Shown here: positions 37,930 to 47,823 of the stretch, one piece after another | Layout of the letters: each line of letters begins with the position of its first letter | Numbering within the stretch: the first letter of the stretch is position 1 | Source: a bacterium | GTDB lineage: Bacteria > Myxococcota_A > Bradymonadia > UBA7976 > UBA1532 | Direction of reading: 5' to 3' | NCBI GenBank assembly: GCA_030426085.1 | Contig: JAUHYW010000041.1 | Location: 1 to 64,000 of the forward strand | Length of the DNA stretch: 64,000 nucleotides | Translations under genes and position numbers: made by a program | Notes under the pieces: generated by a model | Told to the model about the DNA's origin: nothing | The model's input: only the letters and a program-made list of their open reading frames with translations | Databases searched by the model: none

Positions 37930-38863
37930 CCGACGGATCGTGCCCCTGCTCGCGCTCCTGCCCGCCCTCGCGCTGCCGGGCCTCGCCCTCGGGGCGCCGG
38001 ACGACGGGGACGCGCCGTCCAAGCCGGCCAGCGCGCTGTTCGCGCCGCCGATGACCCTGTGCACCGGCACTCCGGGCAACCGCTACCACAAGGTGGGGCA
38101 GCACATCGCCGAGGCGGTCGAGGGTCACATCCGGGTCGAGGTGGTGACCACCCGCGGGTCGTGGGAGAACCTCGAGCGGCTCGAGAAGGGGAGCTGCGAC
38201 GCGGCCATCGCCCAGGAGGACACCTACGTCGTGCGCCAGTTCGAGGCGGCCCGCGACGCGCAGGAGGCCGGCCAGCCCCCGCCGACGCCGGCCATTCTGC
38301 GCACCACTGCGCTGTACCCCGAGCACGTGCACCTGCTGTGCAACGCCGCCGTCGAGGCCAGCGGGCTCGGCGACCTGCCGCCCGACACGCGGATGTATCT
38401 GCACCGCTACGGGTCGGGCTCGTTCCTCTCGTGGCGGCTCTTCGGCACCCTCGAGCCGCGCTACGCGAAGCTGCCCACCACCGAGGTCGACCTGACCGTG
38501 GCCATCCCCCGGCTCGCCCGGGAGAAGGCGCCGGCCTGCCTGTTCCACGTCAGCGGGCTCGGCGGGCGCACGCTGAAGACGGCCAACGACATCTACGGCG
38601 CCGAGCTGCGCCTGCTGCCGGTCGTCGACCGCAAGCTGCACCGCCCCGCCGGCCCCCAGCGGCGCCAGATCTACACCCCCTCGACGATGACCGCCCGCAC
38701 CTGGCCCGGCCTGCTCGACGGCGACCTCGACACCCAGACCGTCGACGCCGTGCTGTTCGTCGCCGCGACCTGGCGCGCGCGCCACCCGACCGCGGCCGAT
38801 GCGCTCGACCGGGCCCTCATCGCCGTCGTCGCCCGACTGGCCGAGCCGCCGGCCCGGCGCTGA
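37922..38863 (+). CDS. TAXI-family solute-binding protein (orphan)
   Basis: This 313-aa protein has a signal peptide (VPLLALLPALALPGLALGA) and a TAXI/TRAP-type binding fold: MTLCTGTPGNRYHKVGQHIAEAV, VEVVTTRGSWENLERLEKGSCDAAIAQEDTYVV. The ATG overlaps the cobA-hemD gene by 8 bases behind GGAGG. TAXI proteins normally feed a fused TRAP permease; none lies next to it. The substrate is unknown. It may be a periplasmic sensor subunit or work with a permease elsewhere. Confidence 0.85.
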   Translation: MADRRIVPLLALLPALALPGLALGAPDDGDAPSKPASALFAPPMTLCTGTPGNRYHKVGQHIAEAVEGHIRVEVVTTRGSWENLERLEKGSCDAAIAQEDTYVVRQFEAARDAQEAGQPPPTPAILRTTALYPEHVHLLCNAAVEASGLGDLPPDTRMYLHRYGSGSFLSWRLFGTLEPRYAKLPTTEVDLTVAIPRLAREKAPACLFHVSGLGGRTLKTANDIYGAELRLLPVVDRKLHRPAGPQRRQIYTPSTMTARTWPGLLDGDLDTQTVDAVLFVAATWRARHPTAADALDRALIAVVARLAEPPARR

Positions 38864-38871
38864 GCCTCGGG

Positions 38872-39273
38872 CTACCCCCCGCGCTGGACCGCCTCGATCT
38901 CGGCCCGCATCGCCGGCGCGACGGCGGACAGGTCGAAGGCGTGGCGCAGCCGCTTCAGCGCCACCCGATCGGCCTCGTCGAAGGCGACCCCCTCCTGCTC
39001 GAGCAGCGCCCGCTGAAGGCGGCCGCGGGCGGTGTCGCCCTTGAAGCTGATGCGCCCCCGGCTGTTGATGACCCGGTGCCAGGGCACCCCCGGATCATCG
39101 AGGGCGGCCAGCGCGAAGCCCACATGCCGGGCGACGCGGGGAGAGCCGAGGACCGTGGCCACGTCGCCGTAGGTCGTGACCGCGCCGGGGGGCACGGTGC
39201 GCACGACGGCGTAGACCCGGCGGTTGAATCCGGGCCCGACGATCCGCGGCTCGGCGAGGGGGGCAGGCGTCAT
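38872..39273 (-). CDS. Alkyltransferase-like protein (ATL), MGMT family
   Basis: This 133-aa DNA-binding protein has the O6-alkylguanine transferase fold with VPPGAVTTYGDVATVLG and VPWHRVINSRGRISF. The active-site PCHR Cys is replaced by Trp 65 (PWHR), which marks the ATL group: they bind alkylated guanine but cannot transfer the alkyl group, and hand lesions to nucleotide excision repair. The family's short length (about 100-130 aa) fits. It lies tail-to-tail with the TAXI gene, 8 bases apart. Confidence 0.9.
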   Translation of the reverse strand: MTPAPLAEPRIVGPGFNRRVYAVVRTVPPGAVTTYGDVATVLGSPRVARHVGFALAALDDPGVPWHRVINSRGRISFKGDTARGRLQRALLEQEGVAFDEADRVALKRLRHAFDLSAVAPAMRAEIEAVQRGG

Positions 39274-39514
39274 GAGCGGCCTCGTTGGGGGTGGGTTGAG
39301 GTTGCATTCCTGTGACGAAGCGGCCGGGCGGGGCCCGGGTCGTCATGGATGTGGCGCAGGTCGCGCGGGTCGCCGCCCGCCCCCGGCGCCGGGGGCAGAT
39401 CAGGGGCAATACGTCTCGTAACTTCCCACGGCAATAGGCGTTATGCTAGATCGGACGAGAAGCAAGGGGTTGTTGTACCCCAACGCCGGATCCGCCGAAC
39501 CGGGGGGAGTGGGA

Positions 39515-39528
39515 GACTCACAAGAGTC
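39515..39528. promoter_or_regulatory. Inverted repeat GACTC-ACAA-GAGTC, possible operator
   Basis: A perfect 5-bp inverted repeat with a 4-base centre lies some 33 bases upstream of the GTTACAGT element (39561-39568), in the AT-richer leader of the PKD giant gene. Confidence 0.35.
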
Positions 39529-39560
39529 GAATTAACGGTTCGCGATCGATCTGGTGATTC

Positions 39561-39568
39561 GTTACAGT
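39561..39568 (+). promoter_or_regulatory. GTTACAGT element, candidate extended -10
   Basis: GTTACAGT is identical to the octamer at 16761-16768 ahead of the winged-helix gene. Here it is followed by TATAGG. No convincing -35 was found at 16-18 bases; TTAACG at 39532 is somewhat too far. Confidence 0.35.
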
Positions 39569-39680
39569 ATAGGCGTGTAATTTCAGTTCGGGAGACGTGC
39601 GCGCGCCGCTCGCGCCGCCCCGAACCGCGAGAACAGACGCTTCGGCCGCGCCGCGAGGTCGGCCGAACGGGGGGTTGACC

Positions 39681-42600
39681 ATGAATCGCAGATGGGGAGC
39701 ACTGCTCATCGTAGGCGCGCTCGCCGCGATGATCCCGCCGGGGACCGCGTGGTCCCAGGCGATCGAGGAGGATCAGGTCCTCCTGGTGCCGTTCTCGCAG
39801 CGCAATACGACGCTGCCGCACCCGGCCCACGAGCAGGCGCACATCACCCTCAAGGGCATCGTGCGCAACGCGACATGTCCCCAGGGGTACACCGTGGCCT
39901 GGGACACCGACCGGGACGGCGACTACGACGACGAGATCTCGAGCGTCGCGCCCCGGGACGGCACGACCGTGAGCGCCCGCGACATCGGCCGGATGTGGAA
40001 GGTCCCCAACGTCGACCGCGACACCCGCATGAACATCAACGTGCGGGTGCGCAACCGGTGCACCAACCAGGACAAGTTCGCGACCTATCGGCTCTTCGTC
40101 TACGACTTCACCCCGTCCACCCCCGAGAACTGGACGGCGGAGCAGATCGAGATCATGTCGCTGATAGCCGTGCAGGAGGCCCTGTGGTACCTGCACCGCA
40201 CGATCGGCGGCTTCTCGGCCAGCGACCACACGCTCTATGGCGTCGACCAGTACGAGCCGACCACCCCCATCACCCTGTGGCTGTTCACCATCAACGGCTA
40301 CCTGCCGGCCTACCCCCCCCAGCACGTCAACGCGAACAACTTCGGCAACGACCTGCCGGCCGGCTGGATCGCCGACAACCGCCGCCGGTGGAACGCCGGC
40401 CCCTACGGCGAGACGGCGATGCGGCTGGCCAACCGGATCGCGAACTCCTCCAGCACCGTGGGGCTGTACGCCGGTGAAGAGGGCAACACCTGCGGCTACG
40501 ACAACCAGGGGCGCGAGATCACCTGCAACCGCATCCCGGGCACCGGGGGCAACGACGTCGGCGCGTCTTCGGTCGGCGGGGCCAACACCTACCGCATGGG
40601 CACCAACCTCGGCGGCATCGCCACCGTGCTGCCGGCTCTCGCCGGCACCCCGCTCACCCGGGGCTCGAACGACACCCGGGGCCAGAAGTGGGAGTGGTTC
40701 ATCCAGCAGATGGCCGACCTCATGGGCTCGATGCAGATCGACGGGGGCTGCTCCCTCGGCGGCTGGATCTACAACCACCGCAACGGCTCGGCGAGCTGCG
40801 GCACGTCGGACGGCTCGACCTCGCAGTGGGCCTACATCGGCCTGGAGAGCGCCGAGATCGCCGGCGGGCCCTACGGGGTCTTCGTCAACAACCGCCACAA
40901 GTACCGCATCGCGGCCAACCTGCTGACCAATATCCGCTCCGATGGCGGCTCGGGCTACCGCAACAACAGCGGCCGGGGTGACGTCAAGCTGACCGGCGGC
41001 CTGCTCGTCGGCTCCCGCTGGCTGGGGGTGCACCTCTTCGACGAGAACGACGGCACCACCGCCTTCCCCCAGTACGTCAACCGCATCGACAACTCGGGCG
41101 AGATCGTCGACCACTACCAGAACCAGATCGCGACCCGGGGCCGCCTCAAGCACGCCTACAACCGGTACCTGACCTACCTGAACAACTCGTGGAACGAGCG
41201 GCTCAGCGTCGGCGGGCACTGGCAGGACAGCATCTGGCGCGAGGGCGACTACCTCTGCGGTGACCGGAACTCGGTCTACAACACCACCACCGGGTTCTTC
41301 GGCGGCAGCCGCACCGACGCCAACCCCGGCCTGCGCTGCGGCAGCTCGTACGCCATGTACTCGCTGCAGAAGGGCTTCCGCACCGGGCAGCCCGAGCTGG
41401 AGCAGATCGGGGCCCACGACTGGGTGCGCGAGTTCAGCATCTACTACCTGCGCTCCCAGGATCGGCACGCCTCCGACAACGACCCCTACGGGGCGGCCTA
41501 CGGCGTCACCGGGCGCATCCTCGACGAGTACTGCGACAGCCACTCGGTGACGTGCAGCTACGGGTCGGGCCGCCTCGCGGCGCCGATGGGCGGGCTGGTG
41601 CTGACCCCGACCATCTTCAACCCGAAGCCGGTGGCCATCGCCACCGTCAGCCCCCCGGTGGTGACCGAGGGCTGCGCGGGCGGGAACAGCGGGCAGGTCG
41701 TCTTCGACCACCACGACTCGTTCCACCCCAACCAGGAGAGCCGGATCATCGCCTACCAGTGGGACGTCGACGCCAACGACGGCCTGTGGTGGAACACCAA
41801 CGTCGCCGCCGACGGCCAGATCGGGTCCGACGCCGACGGCCGGCCGCTCTCCGACACCTTCGAGTACACCTACGACCGCAACGGGGTGTACACCGCGACC
41901 CTGCGGGTGGTGGACAACGTCGGCCAGTCCAAGACCACCACGGTCACCGTGCGGGTCAACGAGGCCCAGAACGTGCCGCCCTCGGCGGCCCACGGCGGGC
42001 CCTACGTCATCGAGGTCGGGCAGGCGCTCGAGCTCGAGGGCAGCGGGGCCGACGTCAACACCGGCTGCGGTGACCGGCTGCGCATCAACTGGGATCTGGA
42101 CAACGACGGGGCGTTCGACGACGCGGGCGCCGGCAACGCGACCGTCGCCTGGGCGGCGCTCGACGATCTGCCAGTGGGCCAGCCCAACCGCGTCCGCATC
42201 CGGGTGGTCGACGACGCCGGGGCCTCGGCCACCGCCGAGACGACCCTGACGATCTACCCCCGCGAGCCGGTGGCCAGCGGCCGGGCCAACCCCAACCCGG
42301 CGGCCTGCCGGGTCGAGGTGACCTTCGACGGCAACGCCAGCTACCACCCCAACCCCCAGCGCACCATCGCCCAGTACAACTGGAACGTGGACGGCCGGGC
42401 CGGCAACGAGGGCGCGGGGGCCATCTTCCGCTACGCCTACGCCGCCTACGGCACCTACCCGGTGACGCTCCAGGTGACCGACGACCTCGGTCGCCGGGAC
42501 GAGGTCACGTTCGAGGTCGTCGTCGACCAGGGCAACAACCCGCCCATCGCCCGGGTGTCCGACGTCGACGCCAACAACGAGGGCGTCATCGTGGTGCTCG

Positions 42601-45600
42601 AGGGCGACCCGCTGCGGCTCGACGGCCGAGGGTCGATCGACCCCAACGCGGACTGCGGGGACTCGATCGTCAGCTACCGGTGGGATATCAACGCCGACGG
42701 CGACTTCAACGACGACGTGGACGTCGCCGGCGACCGGCCGGTCATCCCGTGGGACGACCTGCTCGCCGCCGGGCTGCAGCCCGCCGACCGGGACACCGGC
42801 CTGCCGATCTACACCCTGCGGCTCCAGGTCACCGACGAGTTCGGCGCGGTGGGCGTCGCCGAGGTGCGGGTGCAGCTCCTCATCGCCCGGCCCGAGGCCG
42901 TCGTGGTGCAGAGCCCCGACCCGGCCCTCATCCGCCGGGGCGACGGCCGGGTGACCCTGTCGCTCGACGGCCGGGAGAGCCGCTCGCCGGTGCCCGGGGT
43001 CTCGATCGTGCGCTTCGACTGGGATCTGGACGACGACGGCGAGTTCGAGACCCTCGACCGGGCGGTGACCGAGTTCGAGCGCATCGTGCCCGAGGCGAAC
43101 CGGGTGCTCGACAACCTGCCCGAGTACTGCATCTCGCTGCAGGTCACCGACGACACCGGCCCCCCCGGCCGCGTCAGCCTGCCGACCCGCTACTGCATCA
43201 ACCTGACGGTGCCGCCGACCCCGCCGACGGCCGACGCCGACCCCACCGATCCGCCGGAGCAGGCCTATCACATCCTGCTCGGGGACGATGTCATCGTGGA
43301 CGGCTCGCAGTCGTTCGACCCCGATGACGACGACTACATCCGCTGGTACCGCTGGGACATGACCTACGCCGAGGCGGACGGCTTCCAGCCGGACGTCGAG
43401 CGGGAGGACGAGAACGAGGACGGCGAGGAGGCCCGCACCGAGCTGACCGCCGCCCAGCTCGCCGGCTTCGGCATCGACGCCACCGGGGTCTACCCCATCC
43501 GCTTGCAGGTGGAGGACGCCTTCGGCGAGAGCAACGTCGACGACAGCACCCTGACGGTGCACCCCCGCAACCCGACGGCCCGGGCGGTGGCCAACCCCAA
43601 CCCCGCCGCCTGCGGGGCCCGGGTGACCTTCGACGGCAGCCGCTCGAACCACCCCCACCCCCGGGTCGAGATCCAGGGCTACGCCTGGGACTTCGACGGG
43701 GACGGGCAGTACGACGACGCCCAGGGGGTCGTGGCGACCCACCGCTACGACCAGTTCACCTTCGACGGCCCCATCGACGCCGGGCTCCAGGTGACCGACT
43801 CCAACGGCAACACCGCCTCGGTGACCGTGCCGGTGCGGGTCGACCAGGGCAACCGGGCGCCGGTGGCGGTGGCCGGCGGCTATCGCGACGGCGACGGCCG
43901 GGTGGTCGGGCCCTACGTCATCGCGGTGGGCGACGCGCTCGCGCTCGACGCCGCCGGGTCCAACGACCCCGACGCGGCCTGCGGCGACGCCATCGTGAGC
44001 TACGAGTGGTTCCTCGACGCCGACGGCGCGTCCGACGCCCAGGGGGCGGAGGTCGACCTGACCTGGGCCCAGCTCAACGGCGTCGGCATCGACCGGGCCG
44101 GGCAGTACGACGTGCGCCTGCGGGTGACCGACCGCTTCGGGGTGACCGCGGAGAACGTGGTGACCCTGCGGGTGGTCAACGGGCCCGACGCCGCGGCGAC
44201 CGCCAGCCCGGACCGCACCGGCTGCGGCAACCAGGTGGTCTTCAGCGGTGAGACGAGCCGCGCCTTCGGCCCGCCCGAGCAGGGCTTCCGCATCGTGTCC
44301 TACGAGTGGGATCTGGACGGCGACGGCGAGTACGACGACGCCCAGGGCGCCCGGGTGACCCGGGCCGCGGTGGGCCTGCCGGGGGGTGACGGCGAGATCC
44401 GCATCACCGCCGGGCTGCGCATCACCGACGCCTCGGGCCGCACCGACACCACCACGGTGGACGTCGTCATCGACGTGCAGAACCTGCCCCCGGTCGCCGA
44501 CGCCGGCGGCCCGTACGTCACCGGCCCGCTGGGCAACTCGTGGGCCCCGGTCCGGCTCGACGGCCGGGCGTCGAGCGACCCCAACGCGCCGTGCGACCAG
44601 CTCGTGCGGTACAAGTGGGACACCGACAACGACGGGCGCTACGGCACCGACGACAACCCCGACGACCTCGAGGGCGCCGTCATCAACGGCTACATCAACA
44701 ACGCCTGGCAGGTGAACGTGGTCGACCAGGTGCGCCTGATCGTGTGCGACACCGAGGGCGCCTGCTCCGACCCCGATGTGGCCGACATCACCGTGCTCGA
44801 CGAGGCGCCGCCCGCCGGCAACATCATCGGCCCCCGGGCCGACGACCCCGACGTGTGCGTGGGCCGGGCCAACTTCGAGGTGGTGGTCTCCGTCAGCGAC
44901 CCCGAGGGCGACCGGGTCACCATCATCGTCAACATCGCCGGTCAGGAGCTGGCCAACGAGCAGGTGCGGACGAACGCCGACGGCTCGCCGGTCCAGGTGA
45001 CGCTCAACATCGACCCGGCCACCGTGCCCGAGGGGCGCCACATCATCGAGGTGCTCTTCGAGGACGAGGGCGGCGCGCAGGCCACCGCCGACAGCGGCGG
45101 TCGGATCACGTTCGACCGCACCCCGCCCGCCGTGGACATCGGCGACGCGCTCGGGGCGGACGTCTGCTACAGCCCCAACCAGGTGCCCAACCCGCCGATC
45201 GACGTCACCGACGCGCTCGACAACGCGCCCGAGCTCAACGAGGAGCGGCTCGAGGACGGCTGCCAGCGCACCCTGCGGGTGACCGCGGTCGACGCCTGCG
45301 GCAACGAGGGCGTCGACGAGCGGACCTATCGCCTCGGGGTACCGGTCGAGGTCGAGATCGAGGGGGCCGCCGAGGACGCGCTGCTCGCCGACGCCCGCAT
45401 GAGCTGGGACGTGATCGGGCCCGACGCCTGCGCCGGGGACATCACCGCCCGCCTCGCCCGCAACAACGGGCAGGGGCAGCCCTATGGCGAGAACGACCTC
45501 ATCGACCAGCCGGGGGCCTACGCCCTGGCGGTGACGGTGAACAACTGCCAGGGGGTGGGCCGCACCCAGGTGCGCAACTTCCAGATCAACGCGCCGCCCG

Positions 45601-47702
45601 AGGCGGTGCCCATCCCCGCCGAGCGGATCCTGCCCGACGAGCCGCTGACCTACTTCGCCGAGGAGGGCAGCGGCTTGCAGGTGGACGGCTCCGAGTCGCT
45701 GCCGCCCGAGCTGCAGGACGAGATCGTCGAGTACCGCTGGGACTGGAACTCGGACGGCAACATCGACGCCAACGGCGCCGTCGCGGCCTTCCCCACCGAC
45801 ACCGACGGCCGGTTCCAGGCGCGGTTGACGGTCGTCGACTCGCTGGGGGCCACCGACACCACCGACTTCACCGTGGTCATCGGTGACGTCAGCCCGGTGG
45901 CCGACGCCGGCGGGCCCTACGTGGTGCCCCAGGGGGCCGAGCTGGTCTTCGACGGCAGCGGCAGCCGCCCGGGCAGCGCCGACGACGCCATCCGGGAGTA
46001 CCGCTGGGACTTCGGCGACGGCTCGGACGAGGTCCGGGGGGCCGACGCGGTGCAGCCGCGGCACACCTACGACGACAACGGGACCTACATCGCCACCCTC
46101 ACCGTGTGCGACGAGGACAACTGCGACACCGCCGAGGTGCGGGTCGAGGTGCGCGACGTCAACCCGAACGTGCAGGGCGTCGACCCCGACGACCCGCTGT
46201 TCGAGATCCGGCCGATGTCGTTCCACGTCAACGCCGAGCCCGGCTCGCCGGCCGATCCGATCACCCGCTACGAGTGGGAGATCGTGCAGGGCCAGGGCCA
46301 GGACCAGCAGGTCATCGCCGAGTACGCCGGGGCCAACCTGGACACGATGCAGCACCGCTTCCGCGACGCGGGGCAGTACAGCGTGGTCGTGACGGTCTAC
46401 GACGGCGACTCGGAGACCGTCGAGATCCTGCCCGTCGAGGTGGCCGAGATCACCCTCGCCCAGCTCATCGAGTGGATCGGGGAGAAGATCAACCAGCTCG
46501 GCAACGCCGGCCAGATCCAGGGCAACCTCGCCAACCCGGCGCTCGCCGTGCTCGACGCGGTGCAGGACGGCCTGTGGGGTGAGCGCTACGACCAGCGGGG
46601 CAGCACCCTGATCGCGGTCGACAAGATCGTGACCGGCCTGGTGGCCCTGCAGGCCGGCGGCCTGGACTTCGGCCTCGAGCTGTGGGCCATGTCGCGCCAG
46701 ATGCTGCGCGAGATGACCCGGATGCGGGCGGTGCTGCTCGACAACGAGGCGGCGCTGATCAGCCCCGACTCGATCGAAGAGGCGTCGGACTACATCGGCG
46801 ACATCCGCGCGCAGTACGGCACGCTCGACGAGCCGTCGGAGGAGTTCGAGGACGACATCAACGGCCAGCAGCCCTTCCTCGTCTCCGACCTCGTCGCCGA
46901 CGCGGCCGAGGCCTACTACTGGATGAGGGACGCGATCGACCCCTGCAACGACTACGGGGACTTCCCGCTGACCGGCAATACGCCGCAGCAGATCTCGGAG
47001 AACGCGGTCAACACCAACCTGCAGCTCGTCCAGGCCCTCCAGGGGCTGCGGGCCGAGATGCAGGCCTACGTCGACCTGGGGGTCCAGGCGGCCGACACCG
47101 GCCCGGCCCGGCCGCAGGTGCTCGCCGCCATCGACGCGATGGACGACATCCTGGCGCTCGCCGGCTTCAGCGTGCAGAACCCCTGCCCCGAGAACCAGCG
47201 GTGCGTGACCGACATCGAGGCGCTGCGCCTCGAGATCTACGCGATGGAGCTGGCCGATGTGCTGATCGTGGCGCAGAGCGAAGGGGCCTGGAGCCGCAAC
47301 TGGCAGAACTGCCTGGTGCTGGCCATCAAGTTCCGCATCGAGCTGTCGATCCTGCGGGTGGAGAGCGTGTGTGGTCGCTTCGACGCCACCACTCAGCGGG
47401 CTCGGGCCGTGCAGTTGCTCGGCCTGAACCTCGTCGAGCAGGGCCGGAACGCCGCGGCGCTCGAGTACTACATCGATGACCGCCAGCAGTGCTTCATGCA
47501 CGAGATCCTCAACACCTGCCTCGCGCCGGCGATCAACGGCCAGGACGCCCAGAACAACCCGTTCCCGCCCAACTCGCCGCAGGACGAGACGCCCAACGTG
47601 TTCTACCCGGCCTTCTGCCCCCAGGCCGGGGAGAACGGCGAGGGTCAGCCGCCGGGCGCGGTGGACATGAACAACTGGGTCCCGCCCGACCTCGGCGGCT
47701 GA
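39681..47702 (+). CDS. Giant secreted PKD-repeat protein (2673 aa)
   Basis: The ATG at 39681 is followed by a signal peptide (LLIVGALAAMIPPGTAWSQA). An N-terminal region (to about 640) of unknown family contains AVQEALWYLHRTIGGF and many Asn/Gly and Cys residues. Residues about 650-2250 hold roughly 13 PKD-like domains; the diagnostic pattern is PxAxAGGPY...DGSxSxDP...YxWDxDxDG...VTLxVTD, repeated every about 110-130 residues, with an Ig-like stretch near 1720-1960. Many loops contain DxDGD segments that may bind calcium. The last about 420 residues are helical (LAQLIEWIGEKINQLG, MSRQMLREMTRMRAVLL) with several Cys. It is likely exported as a surface or adhesion protein; no sortase or MYXO-CTERM-type end is seen. 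It stands alone. Confidence 0.93.
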   Translation: MNRRWGALLIVGALAAMIPPGTAWSQAIEEDQVLLVPFSQRNTTLPHPAHEQAHITLKGIVRNATCPQGYTVAWDTDRDGDYDDEISSVAPRDGTTVSARDIGRMWKVPNVDRDTRMNINVRVRNRCTNQDKFATYRLFVYDFTPSTPENWTAEQIEIMSLIAVQEALWYLHRTIGGFSASDHTLYGVDQYEPTTPITLWLFTINGYLPAYPPQHVNANNFGNDLPAGWIADNRRRWNAGPYGETAMRLANRIANSSSTVGLYAGEEGNTCGYDNQGREITCNRIPGTGGNDVGASSVGGANTYRMGTNLGGIATVLPALAGTPLTRGSNDTRGQKWEWFIQQMADLMGSMQIDGGCSLGGWIYNHRNGSASCGTSDGSTSQWAYIGLESAEIAGGPYGVFVNNRHKYRIAANLLTNIRSDGGSGYRNNSGRGDVKLTGGLLVGSRWLGVHLFDENDGTTAFPQYVNRIDNSGEIVDHYQNQIATRGRLKHAYNRYLTYLNNSWNERLSVGGHWQDSIWREGDYLCGDRNSVYNTTTGFFGGSRTDANPGLRCGSSYAMYSLQKGFRTGQPELEQIGAHDWVREFSIYYLRSQDRHASDNDPYGAAYGVTGRILDEYCDSHSVTCSYGSGRLAAPMGGLVLTPTIFNPKPVAIATVSPPVVTEGCAGGNSGQVVFDHHDSFHPNQESRIIAYQWDVDANDGLWWNTNVAADGQIGSDADGRPLSDTFEYTYDRNGVYTATLRVVDNVGQSKTTTVTVRVNEAQNVPPSAAHGGPYVIEVGQALELEGSGADVNTGCGDRLRINWDLDNDGAFDDAGAGNATVAWAALDDLPVGQPNRVRIRVVDDAGASATAETTLTIYPREPVASGRANPNPAACRVEVTFDGNASYHPNPQRTIAQYNWNVDGRAGNEGAGAIFRYAYAAYGTYPVTLQVTDDLGRRDEVTFEVVVDQGNNPPIARVSDVDANNEGVIVVLEGDPLRLDGRGSIDPNADCGDSIVSYRWDINADGDFNDDVDVAGDRPVIPWDDLLAAGLQPADRDTGLPIYTLRLQVTDEFGAVGVAEVRVQLLIARPEAVVVQSPDPALIRRGDGRVTLSLDGRESRSPVPGVSIVRFDWDLDDDGEFETLDRAVTEFERIVPEANRVLDNLPEYCISLQVTDDTGPPGRVSLPTRYCINLTVPPTPPTADADPTDPPEQAYHILLGDDVIVDGSQSFDPDDDDYIRWYRWDMTYAEADGFQPDVEREDENEDGEEARTELTAAQLAGFGIDATGVYPIRLQVEDAFGESNVDDSTLTVHPRNPTARAVANPNPAACGARVTFDGSRSNHPHPRVEIQGYAWDFDGDGQYDDAQGVVATHRYDQFTFDGPIDAGLQVTDSNGNTASVTVPVRVDQGNRAPVAVAGGYRDGDGRVVGPYVIAVGDALALDAAGSNDPDAACGDAIVSYEWFLDADGASDAQGAEVDLTWAQLNGVGIDRAGQYDVRLRVTDRFGVTAENVVTLRVVNGPDAAATASPDRTGCGNQVVFSGETSRAFGPPEQGFRIVSYEWDLDGDGEYDDAQGARVTRAAVGLPGGDGEIRITAGLRITDASGRTDTTTVDVVIDVQNLPPVADAGGPYVTGPLGNSWAPVRLDGRASSDPNAPCDQLVRYKWDTDNDGRYGTDDNPDDLEGAVINGYINNAWQVNVVDQVRLIVCDTEGACSDPDVADITVLDEAPPAGNIIGPRADDPDVCVGRANFEVVVSVSDPEGDRVTIIVNIAGQELANEQVRTNADGSPVQVTLNIDPATVPEGRHIIEVLFEDEGGAQATADSGGRITFDRTPPAVDIGDALGADVCYSPNQVPNPPIDVTDALDNAPELNEERLEDGCQRTLRVTAVDACGNEGVDERTYRLGVPVEVEIEGAAEDALLADARMSWDVIGPDACAGDITARLARNNGQGQPYGENDLIDQPGAYALAVTVNNCQGVGRTQVRNFQINAPPEAVPIPAERILPDEPLTYFAEEGSGLQVDGSESLPPELQDEIVEYRWDWNSDGNIDANGAVAAFPTDTDGRFQARLTVVDSLGATDTTDFTVVIGDVSPVADAGGPYVVPQGAELVFDGSGSRPGSADDAIREYRWDFGDGSDEVRGADAVQPRHTYDDNGTYIATLTVCDEDNCDTAEVRVEVRDVNPNVQGVDPDDPLFEIRPMSFHVNAEPGSPADPITRYEWEIVQGQGQDQQVIAEYAGANLDTMQHRFRDAGQYSVVVTVYDGDSETVEILPVEVAEITLAQLIEWIGEKINQLGNAGQIQGNLANPALAVLDAVQDGLWGERYDQRGSTLIAVDKIVTGLVALQAGGLDFGLELWAMSRQMLREMTRMRAVLLDNEAALISPDSIEEASDYIGDIRAQYGTLDEPSEEFEDDINGQQPFLVSDLVADAAEAYYWMRDAIDPCNDYGDFPLTGNTPQQISENAVNTNLQLVQALQGLRAEMQAYVDLGVQAADTGPARPQVLAAIDAMDDILALAGFSVQNPCPENQRCVTDIEALRLEIYAMELADVLIVAQSEGAWSRNWQNCLVLAIKFRIELSILRVESVCGRFDATTQRARAVQLLGLNLVEQGRNAAALEYYIDDRQQCFMHEILNTCLAPAINGQDAQNNPFPPNSPQDETPNVFYPAFCPQAGENGEGQPPGAVDMNNWVPPDLGG

Positions 47703-47706
47703 GCCC

Positions 47707-47733
47707 GCGCGGCGGTCGCCCCGGCCGCCGCGC
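47707..47733. terminator. GC-rich hairpin after the PKD gene
   Basis: GCGCGGCGG and CCGCCGCGC form a perfect 9-bp stem with a 9-base loop starting 5 bases after the stop. No T-tract follows, so intrinsic termination is uncertain; it may act as a 3' end stabiliser. Confidence 0.4.
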
Positions 47734-47823
47734 ATCCCACCCCTCGGCGCAGCCCGCGCCCCACCCCGCACCGCTCCATTATCGGTAGACGCGACCCGCC
47801 GCCGACGGTAGGGTGCCGGTCCC

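Larger units (their letters stand above)
39274..39680. other. Intergenic region upstream of the PKD giant gene
   Basis: About 407 bases contain no convincing gene. The left part (39274-39410) is GC-rich and would hold the leftward ATL promoter, but no clear -35/-10 pair is seen. The AT-richer part (39410-39600) has a TATGCT -10 candidate at 39442, an inverted repeat GACTC-ACAA-GAGTC at 39515-39528, TTAAC at 39532, and GTTACAGTATAGG at 39561. A GGGGG stretch serves as ribosome site for the ATG at 39681. Confidence 0.55.

Noticed and set aside
35578-38079. Minus-strand open frame opposite hemC and cobA-hemD
   Set aside because: The sense strand has all catalytic residues of both enzymes; the antisense product shows no domain.
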